Shown in pieces: positions 1 through 8,020 of a stretch of 64,000 nt of DNA. Position 1 is the first letter of the stretch. Each line of letters starts with the position of its first letter. The stretch comes from Micromonospora mirobrigensis (GTDB lineage Bacteria > Actinomycetota > Actinomycetes > Mycobacteriales > Micromonosporaceae). The position numbers were made by a program, and so were the translations under genes. Below the pieces are notes generated by a model that was not told the DNA's origin, made no database searches, and saw only the letters and a program-made list of their open reading frames with translations. Where the stretch lies: assembly GCF_900091555.1 (NCBI RefSeq), contig NZ_FMCX01000002.1, forward strand, positions 620,001 to 684,000, in the 5' to 3' direction.

Positions 1-83
1 GGCCCCGCCAGCTCGGCGTACGCGGCGAACCTGCCCTGGTCGGTGATGACCCGGAACGTGTTGATCCAGTACGCCTTGGGCAT
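1..83 (-). CDS. DUF1330-like protein, N-terminal fragment
   Basis: This is the first 27 codons of a leftward gene that runs off the left edge. The start is ATG at 83-81, preceded by a strong GGAGGAG ribosome site around 91-97. The visible N-terminus, MPKAYWINTFRVITDQ followed by a Phe/Tyr-rich helix, matches the opening of DUF1330 proteins, small ferredoxin-fold proteins that usually begin M-x-K-x-Y-W-I. Their biochemical role is mostly unknown. It lies downstream of the AMP-ligase gene on the same strand, but a 114-base gap with a terminator-like hairpin separates them, so it may not belong to the cluster. Only the N-terminus can be judged. Confidence 0.6.
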   Translation of the reverse strand, partial: MPKAYWINTFRVITDQGRFAAYAELAG

Positions 84-111
84 GCGCTTCTCCTCCTGGG
101 TGCGGTCGGTC

Positions 112-129
112 ACGGCGCCCCGGCGCCGT
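112..129 (-). terminator. Perfect hairpin downstream of the AMP-ligase gene
   Basis: ACGGCGCC and GGCGCCGT form an 8-bp perfect stem with a 2-base centre. It lies past the stop of the leftward ligase gene (198) and before the next leftward start (83). There is no U-tract, which is common for actinomycete terminators. It could also be an operator for the DUF1330 gene. Confidence 0.4.
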
Positions 130-197
130 CGCGTCGTCCCCTCGACGACCGGCCCGACCGGGAGAGCATGACACCCGGGCCCGTGCCGCGTCGGCGA

Positions 198-1841
198 TCA
201 GGACGCCCCGGCCTCGGCCAGCAGCCGCTGCCGCATGAGGAACTTGCGCACCTTCCCCGTCGGCCCCGTCACCACGCCGTCGTCGGGGACCGTGAGCACC
301 CGGCGCAGGGTCGCGGCGACCGCCGGGCCGAGCGCGGCGCGGACCCGGTCGGACCGGTCCAGCGCCGGGTCGGCGTCCTCGGCGAGCAGGAGCAGCACCT
401 CGGTCACCGTCGTGCCGTCGGCGTCGCGGGCCGCGATGACGCTGCAGTCGCGTACGTCCGGGCAGTGCTTCAGGATCCGCTCCTCCGACAGCGCGGTGTA
501 CAGCCAGGTGCCGTCGCCCAGGTCGACCGCGTCGCTGGCCCGGTCGACGTGGTGGTAGTTGCCGGCGGCGTCGCGGTACATCAGGTCACCGGTCAGGTAG
601 TAGCCGTTGAGCCGGGTGCGGAAGGTGGCGACCGAGTCGTTCCAGTAACCGATGGCCAGGGTCGGTGACTTCAGGCCGACGTGCCCGACCTGGCCGTCGG
701 GGACCTCCGCCCCGGTCGCGACGTCCAGGAGGGCGACCTCGGCGAACGGGTACGGCCTGCCGACGCAGCGGTCGTAGTGGTCGGTGCCGAGCCGGTGGCT
801 GATCCGGAACGCGCCGTGGCCCATCTCGGTGGAGCCCAGCATGTCGACGAACTTGGAACCGGGGGCGTCGACCATGCCGTCGCGGGTCCAGGTGGGGTGG
901 CTGCCCACGGCCACCAGCCGGCGCACGTGCGACTCGTGTGCGCAGTCGCCGGTGTTGAACCAGTTGCGCACGGAGTCGAGGTCGCGGGCGGTCAGGTCGT
1001 GGCGGGCCAGCTCGGACCAGGTGACCGCGAAGCCGAACACGCCGGTGGGCCGCCACCGCTCGATGGCGTCGAGGATCGTCTCGGCGCTGCGCTCGAACGG
1101 GCCACCCTGCGCCGACAGGTAGAGCAGCTGGTAGCCGTTGCAGAGCGCCTGGTTGAGGGTGATGATGCCGGCGGCGTGCGCGGCCGGGAGCGCGGAGAGC
1201 TCGCGTACCTCGCCGTGCGGGCGGGACTCGGTGAGCCGGACCGCGCGGATCGCGGCGAAGAGCCCGTGGTGCGAGTGGACGACCGCCGCCGGCACCCGGG
1301 TGGTGCCCGAGGAGTGGGTGATGGCGACCGGGTCCTCCGGATGGTGGCGGTGGTGCGGCGGCGCCGAGTCGGGGTCACCGGTGCCGGTCTCGGCGGCGGA
1401 GCCGAGGATCGGCACACCGAGGTCGTGCTCGCGCAACGCGGCGTGGTCGGCGTCGACGACGACACCGACGCCGCGCAGCCGCCGGACGAACTCCGCCGCC
1501 AGCTCGACCGGCATGTTGCCGTTCATCAGCGCCGGGATCGCCCCGAGCCAGGTGAGGGCGAGGAAGTTGAGGAACACGTCCGGTGCGGAGGTCACGTAGA
1601 CGGCGACCGGGTCGCGCGGACCGACGCCGCGCGCGGCGAACCAGGCGGCCCGGGCGGCCACCCGGGTGGTCAGGGTGGCCAGCGACAGCGGCGTCCAGGC
1701 GGGGATCCCGTCGACCTCGGCGTCGAACGTCAGCCGGGGCGCCGCCGGGTCGGCCCCGTGCTCGGCCAGCCGCAGCAGCACGTTGCCCGCGCCCAGTTCC
1801 ATGTCGGCCGCCAGGACCGCCCGGAAGTTGTCGGCACCCAC
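198..1841 (-). CDS. AMP-dependent acyl-CoA synthetase/ligase family protein with altered P-loop
   Basis: 547 residues, the usual length for the ANL superfamily, which activates carboxylic acids as acyl-adenylates for transfer to CoA or a carrier protein. GTG start at 1841 with AGGAGG upstream. Visible family motifs are the P-loop region HSSGTTRVPAAVVHSHHG, the adenine-binding LGSTEMGHG, the YLTGDL hinge segment and a C-terminal GPTGKVRKF holding the usual catalytic lysine. The P-loop is odd: the usual TSGTTGxPKG reads SSGTTRVPAA, losing the conserved glycine and lysine. The enzyme may be slow, use another substrate geometry, or have a non-adenylating role. It is the last gene on the left arm of the terpenoid cluster, with the exporter genes upstream on the same strand. 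I infer that it loads a starter acid, possibly the prenyl acceptor, onto CoA or ACP. Confidence 0.85.
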   Translation of the reverse strand: MGADNFRAVLAADMELGAGNVLLRLAEHGADPAAPRLTFDAEVDGIPAWTPLSLATLTTRVAARAAWFAARGVGPRDPVAVYVTSAPDVFLNFLALTWLGAIPALMNGNMPVELAAEFVRRLRGVGVVVDADHAALREHDLGVPILGSAAETGTGDPDSAPPHHRHHPEDPVAITHSSGTTRVPAAVVHSHHGLFAAIRAVRLTESRPHGEVRELSALPAAHAAGIITLNQALCNGYQLLYLSAQGGPFERSAETILDAIERWRPTGVFGFAVTWSELARHDLTARDLDSVRNWFNTGDCAHESHVRRLVAVGSHPTWTRDGMVDAPGSKFVDMLGSTEMGHGAFRISHRLGTDHYDRCVGRPYPFAEVALLDVATGAEVPDGQVGHVGLKSPTLAIGYWNDSVATFRTRLNGYYLTGDLMYRDAAGNYHHVDRASDAVDLGDGTWLYTALSEERILKHCPDVRDCSVIAARDADGTTVTEVLLLLAEDADPALDRSDRVRAALGPAVAATLRRVLTVPDDGVVTGPTGKVRKFLMRQRLLAEAGAS

Positions 1842-1907
1842 CGCGTCGCCTCCTCGCCTGAGCCCAGGGACCTGCTCAGGCTAGAGCCCGCGCAACGCTG
1901 AGACAAT

Positions 1908-1915
1908 GGTCGATG
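1908..1915. promoter_or_regulatory. GGTCGATG motif upstream of the AMP-ligase gene
   Basis: GGTCGATG sits in the gap between the permease stop (1925) and the ligase start (1841). On the minus strand it is followed by a possible -35 TTGTCT and, 17 bases later, TAGCCT. The ten bases TGGTCGATGT are identical to the copy at 25835-25844 upstream of a cluster P450. Confidence 0.35.
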
Positions 1916-1924
1916 TGGTGGGGC

Positions 1925-2689
1925 TCAGGACACCTCACGGTTGAACAACCGCGAGGACCAGAACAGGCTGGCGGCGGCGAGCCCGACCATGATCAGCGCC
2001 CCCTGCCAGACCACGGTCTGGAGGATCTGCCCGGTGAACAGCGCCCGCATGCCGTCGGTGGCCCAGGCGAACGGGTTCCAGAACGCGACCCGCTGGATCC
2101 ACACCGGCGCCAGCACCAGCGGGATGAGGACGCCGGCGAGCAGCGACACCGGCTGCCCGACGGTGTTCACCAGCACGCCCAGGCTGTTCTCGTTGCGCAC
2201 CAGCAGCGCGATGTCGTACGAGATCGAGGTGCTCAGCAGCACCATCACGGCCAGCAGCGCGTACGAGACGAGGAGGTTGCCCAGGTGCACCCGCAGGCCG
2301 AAGGGCAGGGCCACCAGGGTGACGACGACCGCCTGCACCACGTTGAGGCAGACGTGCATCAGGGCCCGGCCGAGCAGCAGGCCGGTACGGCTGACCGGGG
2401 TCACCCGGCACCTGTCGATGATGCCGGCGCGCAGCGCGCTGAGCAGCCCGTAGCCGGCGAACAGCCCGCCGAACAGGCCCATCGCCACGAACAGGCCGGG
2501 CACGTAGATGCGGTACGCGTCGGCGTAGGACGAGGCGCCGCGGTCGACCATCACCACCTTGAGGAACGGCGCGAAGAGGACCAGGTAGGTGATCGGCTGG
2601 GCCAGGCTGAACGCGACCATCACCGGGTTGCGCACCATCAGGCCGGCCTCCTGCTGGAAGACCAGCCAGGTGTCGCGGACCAGTTTCAC
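1925..2689 (-). CDS. ABC-2 type exporter permease (DrrB-like)
   Basis: 254 residues with six hydrophobic segments typical of ABC-2 permeases that pair with DrrA-type ATPases to export antibiotics and glycolipids. GTG start at 2689 behind AGGAGC. Signature features are the N-terminal QEAGLMVRNPVMVAFSLAQP segment ahead of the first membrane helix, a central glycine-rich helix, and the conserved segment FWNPFAWATDGMRALFTGQ near the C-terminus. The gene follows the ATPase gene by 24 bases on the same strand, so the two form one transporter operon. Its position inside the cluster suggests self-resistance by efflux of the glycosylated product. Confidence 0.92.
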   Translation of the reverse strand: MKLVRDTWLVFQQEAGLMVRNPVMVAFSLAQPITYLVLFAPFLKVVMVDRGASSYADAYRIYVPGLFVAMGLFGGLFAGYGLLSALRAGIIDRCRVTPVSRTGLLLGRALMHVCLNVVQAVVVTLVALPFGLRVHLGNLLVSYALLAVMVLLSTSISYDIALLVRNENSLGVLVNTVGQPVSLLAGVLIPLVLAPVWIQRVAFWNPFAWATDGMRALFTGQILQTVVWQGALIMVGLAAASLFWSSRLFNREVS

Positions 2690-2713
2690 GCCGGGCTCCT
2701 CTCGCGCCGCCGG

Positions 2714-3694
2714 TCACTCCTCGAGCGACCGGCCGGTCTTGGCCAGGAAGACGTCGTCGAGGCTCGGCCGGCGCGCCTCGATCGCGCCGGGTTCCACGCC
2801 CCGGTCGAGGAGGGTGCGCATGACCTGCGGGATGGCCGTCGCGGCGCTGTCGACGTAGAGCCGCAGGGCGCCGTCGACCGGCTCGCACGAGTGCACGTAG
2901 GGCTGGTCGGCCAGCAGCTTCGTGGCGGTCTGCACGCCGGTGCCGACCGGGTCCTCGGCGGCGCCGGTCGTGCCGAAGCCGATCGTGATCACGTCGCCGG
3001 AGATCTCGCGTTTGAGCGCCGACGGCGTGCCCTCGGCGACGATCCGGCCGGCGTCGATGATGGACACCCGGTCGCAGAGGCTGTCCGCCTCGTCGAGGTA
3101 GTGGGTGGTGAGGAAGATGGTCATGCCCTCGTCGCGCAGCCGTCGCACCTCCTGCCACATCCGGACCCGGCTGGGCGGGTCGAGCCCGGCCGTGGGCTCG
3201 TCCAGGAACATCACCTGCGGCGCGTGGATGACACCGAGCGCGACGTCGAGCCGCCGCCGCTGCCCACCGGAGTACGTCCTGATCTTCCGGTCGGCGAAGT
3301 CGTCGAGCTGGAACGCCCGGATGGCCGACCGGGCCAGCTCCTGCGCGACGGCCTTCGTGACGCCGTGCATCCGCGCCTGGAGCACCAGGTCGCGCCGGGC
3401 GGTGGAGTCGTCGTACGTGCCGCTGGCCTGGGCCACGAAGCCGATCCGCCGCCGCACCTCGCCGGGCGCCCGCAGCAGGTCGACACCGGCGATGGTGGCC
3501 ACCCCGCCGGTGGGGCGGATCAGGGTGGCCAGCATGCGCAGCGTGGTGGACTTCCCCGCGCCGTTGGGGCCGAGGAAGCCGACGATCTCGCCACGGCGCA
3601 CCGCGAAGTCCACGCCGCGTACCGCCTCGACGGTGCTGGCGCCCCGGCCGCGCCCCACGCGGTAGGACTTGCGTAGGCCGGTGGCCTCGATCAT
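2714..3694 (-). CDS. ABC exporter ATPase (DrrA-like)
   Basis: 326 residues, the usual DrrA length. I chose ATG at 3694 because GAGGAGGCTCG precedes it; an upstream in-frame start at 3718 lacks such a site. Walker A GPNGAGKST, the signature YSGGQRRRLD, Walker B VMFLDEPTAGLDPPSR and the switch TTHYLDEAD are all present. The C-terminal extension ends with SLDDVFLAKTGRSLEE, typical of DrrA-type proteins that couple to one DrrB permease. It should power efflux of the cluster product at the cell membrane and confer self-protection. No drug-modification resistance gene is obvious nearby apart from the APH-like gene at 28570. Confidence 0.94.
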   Translation of the reverse strand: MIEATGLRKSYRVGRGRGASTVEAVRGVDFAVRRGEIVGFLGPNGAGKSTTLRMLATLIRPTGGVATIAGVDLLRAPGEVRRRIGFVAQASGTYDDSTARRDLVLQARMHGVTKAVAQELARSAIRAFQLDDFADRKIRTYSGGQRRRLDVALGVIHAPQVMFLDEPTAGLDPPSRVRMWQEVRRLRDEGMTIFLTTHYLDEADSLCDRVSIIDAGRIVAEGTPSALKREISGDVITIGFGTTGAAEDPVGTGVQTATKLLADQPYVHSCEPVDGALRLYVDSAATAIPQVMRTLLDRGVEPGAIEARRPSLDDVFLAKTGRSLEE

Positions 3695-3762
3695 CGAGCC
3701 TCCTCGTCCGGCGCGCACGCCGGGGCGGGACCGCGCCGTCGACCGCGGTGCGCGCGGGTGCG

Positions 3763-4974
3763 TCAGGTCAGGCTAGTTCCACCGTGGGCGTTGGACAACG
3801 GTCGATGCGTACCCGGTCGGCCCGGCGGGGCGGCGGCCAGCTCGGCGAGGTGCGCGGCGGCGGTGGCGGCGCCGCCGGCCGCGGCGAACGAGTCGCCGAC
3901 GCGGCGCGCGTTCGCGCGGTAGGTCGGGTCGTCGAGGACGGCGGTCAGCGCCACGGTCAGCTCGGCCGGGGTCGCCGACCGGAAGGAGACCTCGACGCCG
4001 GCCCCGGCCCGGGCCACCTGCCGCGCCACGGTGGGATGGTCGTGCCGGATCGGCGCGACCACGACCGGCACGCCGTGGGCCAGCGCCTCGGAGACGGTGC
4101 CCAGGCCGCCGTGCGAGACCAGGGCGTCCAGCCGGGGCATCAGCTCCAGCACCGGCACCCGGGGGGCGACCAGCACGTGCGCCGGCGGGTCGGGCACCAG
4201 CTGCGGCCCGGCGGTGAGGATCACCTGGAGGCGGTCGGCCAGCGGCGCCGTCGCGGCGATCATCCGTCGGTAGAAGTCGCCGGCCAGGTGCTCGGCCATC
4301 GTCCCGACGGTGACCAGCAGGTGCCGGCGCCCCGGGTCCCAGGCGTCCCAGTCGAAGGCGGGCGCGTGCGGTCGTCGCCCGAGGGCCGGCCCGGTCAGCA
4401 CGCACCGCGGCGGCAGCGGCGCCGGGCCGGTCAGCGCCGGACCGGTCAGGCCGATCGTCAGGTACGGCGAGAACCGCAGGTCGAGGTGCTCGTCGACGGG
4501 CAGGTCGGCCATCGCCCACACCCGGTCGAGTTGGGCCCGTACGAAGCCCGCGAAGCCGGGCATCCCGTCGGTCGGCGGGGTCAGCTCCAGCGTTCCGACG
4601 CAGACGGTCGCCCACGGCACCCCGTGCCGGTACGCCGCCAGGGCGCCGGCCAGCGCGTACTGGTCGGCGACGACGACGTCGGGACGGCAGTCGGCGACCG
4701 CCCGGTCGGCGGCGTCCCGGATGAACCGGTTGGCGGGCAGCACGTGCCCCTCCCAGAGGCTGCGCACCGAGGCCATCCCGGACTCGCCGTCGGGCCGGTA
4801 CCAGCGCTTGCCGGTGGGGTGCAGCGTGGCGTCCGGGCCGATCAGCGGGCGCAGGTCGCTGCGGGGACCGCACCAGGCCACCTCGTGCCCGGCGTCCTCC
4901 AGCGCCTGGGCGATGGCCAGCGGGGCGCTCAGGTGGGAGACGACCGGCAGCACCACGAACAGGAAGCGAGCCAC
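3763..4974 (-). CDS. Glycosyltransferase, GT1/MGT (GT-B fold) family
   Basis: 403 residues from a GTG start at 4974; the N-terminus VARFLFVVLPVVSHLSAPLAIAQ is the first beta strand and loop of GT-B natural-product glycosyltransferases. A longer in-frame reading upstream overlaps the divergent ketosynthase gene and lacks family sequence. The C-terminal nucleotide-sugar site reads SHGGLGTVSEALAHGVPVVV followed by RHDHPTVARQV, as in macrolide and enediyne glycosyltransferases. It should move a dTDP-deoxysugar, probably the rhamnose-type sugar made by the Rml genes at 25881-28351, onto the terpenoid scaffold. It is one of two GT1 genes in the cluster, so at least two sugars or attachment points are possible. 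It is divergent from the KASIII gene at 5090. Confidence 0.9.
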   Translation of the reverse strand: MARFLFVVLPVVSHLSAPLAIAQALEDAGHEVAWCGPRSDLRPLIGPDATLHPTGKRWYRPDGESGMASVRSLWEGHVLPANRFIRDAADRAVADCRPDVVVADQYALAGALAAYRHGVPWATVCVGTLELTPPTDGMPGFAGFVRAQLDRVWAMADLPVDEHLDLRFSPYLTIGLTGPALTGPAPLPPRCVLTGPALGRRPHAPAFDWDAWDPGRRHLLVTVGTMAEHLAGDFYRRMIAATAPLADRLQVILTAGPQLVPDPPAHVLVAPRVPVLELMPRLDALVSHGGLGTVSEALAHGVPVVVAPIRHDHPTVARQVARAGAGVEVSFRSATPAELTVALTAVLDDPTYRANARRVGDSFAAAGGAATAAAHLAELAAAPPGRPGTHRPLSNAHGGTSLT

Positions 4975-4995
4975 GTCGATATGATGCCACGCCCG

Positions 4996-5024
4996 TTGAC
5001 ATCCATCGACGTGATTGGTGTGAT
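4996..5024 (+). promoter_or_regulatory. Candidate promoter of the KASIII gene
   Basis: A perfect -35 TTGACA (4996-5001) is followed after 17 bases by TGTGAT (5019-5024), about 65 bases before the KASIII start, in the gap divergent to the glycosyltransferase gene. Two copies of CCATCG lie across it with a period of 22 bases and resemble the cluster octamer CATCGACC. Confidence 0.45.
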
Positions 5025-5089
5025 CCATCGGTGGCGGTCCACTCGGCTCGGACGCGCGACCGGGACGCCGACGGCCCGGCGCCGCCCGC

Positions 5090-6025
5090 ATGACGGCGCT
5101 CGACGCCGTGTCGGTGTACCTGCCACCGCGCCGGGTGCCGATCGACAGCCTCGGCGGGCCGGTCGAGCTGACCGACATGCAGGTCCGGCTCTTCCGCCGC
5201 TTCCACGGCCTGACCGAGGTACGCCGCGACCCCGACCTGTCCCTGCCCGACCTGCTGCTGCGCGCCACGGCCGGGCTCACCGCGCTGCACGGCCAGGAGC
5301 ACCGGGTCCGGTTCGTGCTGTACGCCCGGGCGTTCCCCGTCGTGGTGCCCTACCCGGACAATCCCCTGCACGACGTCTGCCGGGCCCTCGGGCTGGGCCA
5401 CGCGCTCGCGTTCACCCTCACCCAGCAGTCCTGCGCCAGCGCGCTCGCCGCGATCGACGTGGCCGGACGGCTCCTGCGGTCCGAGCCTCCGGGCCCGCAG
5501 GCGCCGCTCGCGCTGGTGCTCACCGGGGAGAAGGCGTTCACCGCCGACGCCCAGTTCATCCCGGAGACGTCGGTGTTCAGCGAGGGCGCCTCCGCCTGCC
5601 TGGTCAGCGCCGACGGGCCGCGCGACCGGCTGCTCTCCTACGCCTGCGAGCAACGCGGTGAGTTCGACGTCGCCGGCGGCGCCGACCTGACGCGGTTCCA
5701 GCGCGAGTACCGGCCGGCCCTGGCGGCGGTGATCGACCGGGCGCTGGCCGGGGCGGGCCTGACCCTGGACCAGATCCGGCTGGTCCTGCCGCACAACGTC
5801 AACCTGATGACCTGGAAGCGGCTCTGCCGGCTGATCGGGCTCCCGCTGGACCGCGTCCTGCTGGACAACGTGACCGAGGCCGGGCACGTCTTCTGCGCAG
5901 ACGCGTTCGCCAACTACCGCACCGCCCGGCAGCGCGCCCTGCTGAGCCCGGGCGACCGGTACCTGGTGGCGGCGGTCGGCGCCGGGGACGGGGTCACGTT
6001 CGCCGCGATGGTCCTCCAACACTGA
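5090..6025 (+). CDS. KASIII-fold acyltransferase/ketosynthase with catalytic Cys
   Basis: 311 residues with the thiolase fold of ketoacyl-ACP synthase III. The nucleophile is Cys115 in TLTQQSCASALAA, and His235 lies in LPHNVN. The third residue of the classic Cys-His-Asn triad is not conserved: the usual GNT loop reads AGHVFCADAF, placing His266 where Asn is expected. KASIII homologues in secondary metabolism with altered triads often move an acyl group to an alcohol or amine instead of doing decarboxylative Claisen condensation. Either use is possible here: starting a short acyl chain on one of the two ACPs, or esterifying the product. The start is ATG at 5090. A second KASIII-like gene follows after 66 bases and the two are probably co-transcribed. 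Confidence 0.82.
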   Translation: MTALDAVSVYLPPRRVPIDSLGGPVELTDMQVRLFRRFHGLTEVRRDPDLSLPDLLLRATAGLTALHGQEHRVRFVLYARAFPVVVPYPDNPLHDVCRALGLGHALAFTLTQQSCASALAAIDVAGRLLRSEPPGPQAPLALVLTGEKAFTADAQFIPETSVFSEGASACLVSADGPRDRLLSYACEQRGEFDVAGGADLTRFQREYRPALAAVIDRALAGAGLTLDQIRLVLPHNVNLMTWKRLCRLIGLPLDRVLLDNVTEAGHVFCADAFANYRTARQRALLSPGDRYLVAAVGAGDGVTFAAMVLQH

Positions 6026-6048
6026 CCGCACCGACGAAGGGACGTCCG

Positions 6049-6087
6049 ATGTGGATCCCACCGACCGGCGTCGACGGGCGCGGGTGA
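6049..6087 (+). CDS. Possible 12-codon upstream ORF between the KASIII genes
   Basis: ATG at 6049 opens a 12-codon frame (MWIPPTGVDGRG) ending in TGA at 6085-6087, four bases before the GTG start of the next gene. GAAGGGACG precedes it at ribosome-site distance, whereas the downstream GTG has only a weak site. It may act as a translational-coupling leader. It is equally possible that the 6092 gene has been mis-started. No function is claimed. Confidence 0.25.
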   Translation: MWIPPTGVDGRG

Positions 6088-6091
6088 GCCC

Positions 6092-7159
6092 GTGTTCGTC
6101 GCGCTGCCGCCACCGCACCCGTCGCCCGGCGCCGACCTGCGCCTGGTCCGGGCCGTACGCCGGACCTTCACCGGGCCGGCCGGGCTGCTCGCCGACCCCG
6201 TCCTGCGGGAGCGCGCGCTCACCTACCTGGCGGACCTGGCCGGGGCGTCCGGGCCCGGCGCGCCGGCCGACCGGTTCGACGCGGCGTCGGCGGTCCGGGG
6301 CCAGTCCTACGGGGAGATGGCCGCCGAGCTGATCCGGGAGCTCGTCGCGCCGCACGAGCCGGTCGACCTGCTCGTGCTGGCGTTCGCCGTGCACGACGTG
6401 CTGCCCGGCCGGGCCACCGCGACCTATCTCAGCCACGTCTGTCCGGGCGCCCCGCTCTCCTTCGCGCTCTGCGACCAGGGCTCCGCCGCCACCTTCAGCG
6501 GCCTGCGGATCGCCCGCGAGTACGCCGCGTCGGCGGGCTGCCGCCGGGTCCTGCTGATCACCGCCGAGCAGGCGGTGCTTCCCTATCCGGCGCGGGCCGT
6601 GCCGGCGCGGCACCGCGCGGTCGCCATGCTCCTCGGCGACTCGCCGCCCACCCCGAACACGGGCACGCCGGGCACGCCGGCCCGGGTCACCGCCGTCCGC
6701 CAGCTCACCGACGTCGCCCCGGAACGGGTCGCCGAACTCGCCGCGGCGGAGCTGGGCGCGCTGGTCGCCGGGCGCCCGGACGTGCCGGTGGTGCTGGGGG
6801 AAGGGCTGGCCGCGGCCTGGCCGGCGCAACAGCGCGGCACGGTGCTGGCCGCCCCGCCCGGGCAGCCCTCCACCGGCGTCTGGTGGGCCCTGCTGGACCA
6901 CCTGGCGCGGGACCCGGACCGGCCGGTGGTGGCCGCCGAGTACGAGCCGGACCTGCGCTACCTCTGCCTGGTCGCGCTGGCGCCGGACGGGCGGTCAGAG
7001 CCCGGCGGCGAGCGCCTCCCGGACGAAGGCGGCCAGCCGCTCGGTGGCCTCGTCCGAGCCGACCGTGATCCGGACCCCGGCGCCGGGGAAGGCCGCCACC
7101 AGGATCCCGGCCGCCCGGGCCCGGTCGGCGAAGGGCACCGCCCGCTCCCCCAGCGGTAG
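6092..7159 (+). CDS. KASIII-like protein with Ser in place of the catalytic Cys
   Basis: 355 residues, of which about 297 form a divergent thiolase fold. The segment FALCDQGSAATFSGLRIA aligns with the KASIII nucleophile elbow of the gene before it, placing Ser131 at the Cys position. Ser-variant KASIII proteins such as DpsC of the daunorubicin pathway are known to work as acyltransferases or priming ketosynthases. No canonical His/Asn loops are obvious, so it may be a non-catalytic partner of the 5090 protein, as in heterodimeric synthases. The start is GTG at 6092. The last beta strand (YLCLVAL) ends near residue 296; the remaining 57 or so residues are low-complexity and run 165 bases into the convergent aminotransferase gene, which suggests the original stop codon was lost. 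Confidence 0.65.
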   Translation: MFVALPPPHPSPGADLRLVRAVRRTFTGPAGLLADPVLRERALTYLADLAGASGPGAPADRFDAASAVRGQSYGEMAAELIRELVAPHEPVDLLVLAFAVHDVLPGRATATYLSHVCPGAPLSFALCDQGSAATFSGLRIAREYAASAGCRRVLLITAEQAVLPYPARAVPARHRAVAMLLGDSPPTPNTGTPGTPARVTAVRQLTDVAPERVAELAAAELGALVAGRPDVPVVLGEGLAAAWPAQQRGTVLAAPPGQPSTGVWWALLDHLARDPDRPVVAAEYEPDLRYLCLVALAPDGRSEPGGERLPDEGGQPLGGLVRADRDPDPGAGEGRHQDPGRPGPVGEGHRPLPQR

Positions 7160-8020
7160 CCAGACGAAGTTGGCCTCGCTGGGCGCCACGGTGAGGCCGA
7201 GGCCGCGCAGGGTGTCGGTCAGGCCGGCACGGGACACCGCGAGCCGCTCGCACCGCCCGGCCAGTTCGCCGGTCGCCGCAGGCGTCAGGCTCGCCACCGC
7301 GGCTGCCTGGGCGAGCGCGTTCGGGAAGAACACCGCCCCGGTCAGCGCGGCCGCCCGGACGAGCCGGGGCGGCAGCACCGCGTACCCGATGCGCAGCGCG
7401 GCCAGACCGTACGCCTTGGAGAAGGTCCGCAGCACGCAGACGTTGTCGTACGCGCGGTAGAGGTCCATCCCGTCGGGCGACCGCGGGTCGGTGACGAACT
7501 CCCGGTACGCCTCGTCGACGATCACCGGCACGTCGGCCGGGATCCGGTCCAGGAACGCCGCGACCTCGTCGGAACGCAGCACCGCGCCGGTCGGGTTGTT
7601 CGGGTTGCACAGCAGCACGCACCGGGTCCGCTCGGTCACCGCGTCCGCCATCGCGGGCAGGTCGTGGCCGTACCCGGTCATCGGCACCGGCACCGCGCGG
7701 GCACCGACGTTGCCGATGATCAGCGGGTATCCCTCGAAGGAGAGCGCCGCGTGCACCACCTCCGGCCGGGGGCCGAACGACTGCACGAGGTGCTGGCAGA
7801 GGCCGGCGGAGCCGGGGCCGACGAGGATCGCCTCGGGTCGCACGTCGAGCCGGGCGGCCAGCGCGGCGACCAGGGCCGAGGCGGTGCGGTCCGGATAGCG
7901 GTGCAGGGTCGCGGCACCGTCCCGGACCACCTGGGCGACGCTGGGCAGCGGCGGGTACGGCGTCTCGTTCATCGACAGGTCGGCCGGCGGGTGCGTCCCG
8001 ACGGAGGTCGCAGCGGTCAT
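6995..8020 (-). CDS. HisC-like PLP aminotransferase
   Basis: 341 residues, fold-type I class I/II aminotransferase close to histidinol-phosphate aminotransferase. Seen are LCNPNNPTGAV, VIVDEAYREF, the PLP lysine in TFSKAYGLAALRIGY, and a C-terminal ITVGSDEATERL with the substrate-carboxylate region. ATG at 8020 overlaps the stop of the FAD monooxygenase (8017) as ATGA, so it is the last gene of the coupled terpenoid operon. This argues for a pathway role: probably adding an amino group to a keto acid, either for the prenyl acceptor or for an amino-acid-like tail on the product. True histidine biosynthesis is less likely because no other his genes are near. Confidence 0.88.
   Translation of the reverse strand: MTAATSVGTHPPADLSMNETPYPPLPSVAQVVRDGAATLHRYPDRTASALVAALAARLDVRPEAILVGPGSAGLCQHLVQSFGPRPEVVHAALSFEGYPLIIGNVGARAVPVPMTGYGHDLPAMADAVTERTRCVLLCNPNNPTGAVLRSDEVAAFLDRIPADVPVIVDEAYREFVTDPRSPDGMDLYRAYDNVCVLRTFSKAYGLAALRIGYAVLPPRLVRAAALTGAVFFPNALAQAAAVASLTPAATGELAGRCERLAVSRAGLTDTLRGLGLTVAPSEANFVWLPLGERAVPFADRARAAGILVAAFPGAGVRITVGSDEATERLAAFVREALAAGL

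Noticed and set aside
3773..6901. A 1042-codon open frame on the minus strand
   Set aside because: It is antisense to the KASIII genes and out of frame with the glycosyltransferase; composition is typical of shadow frames.
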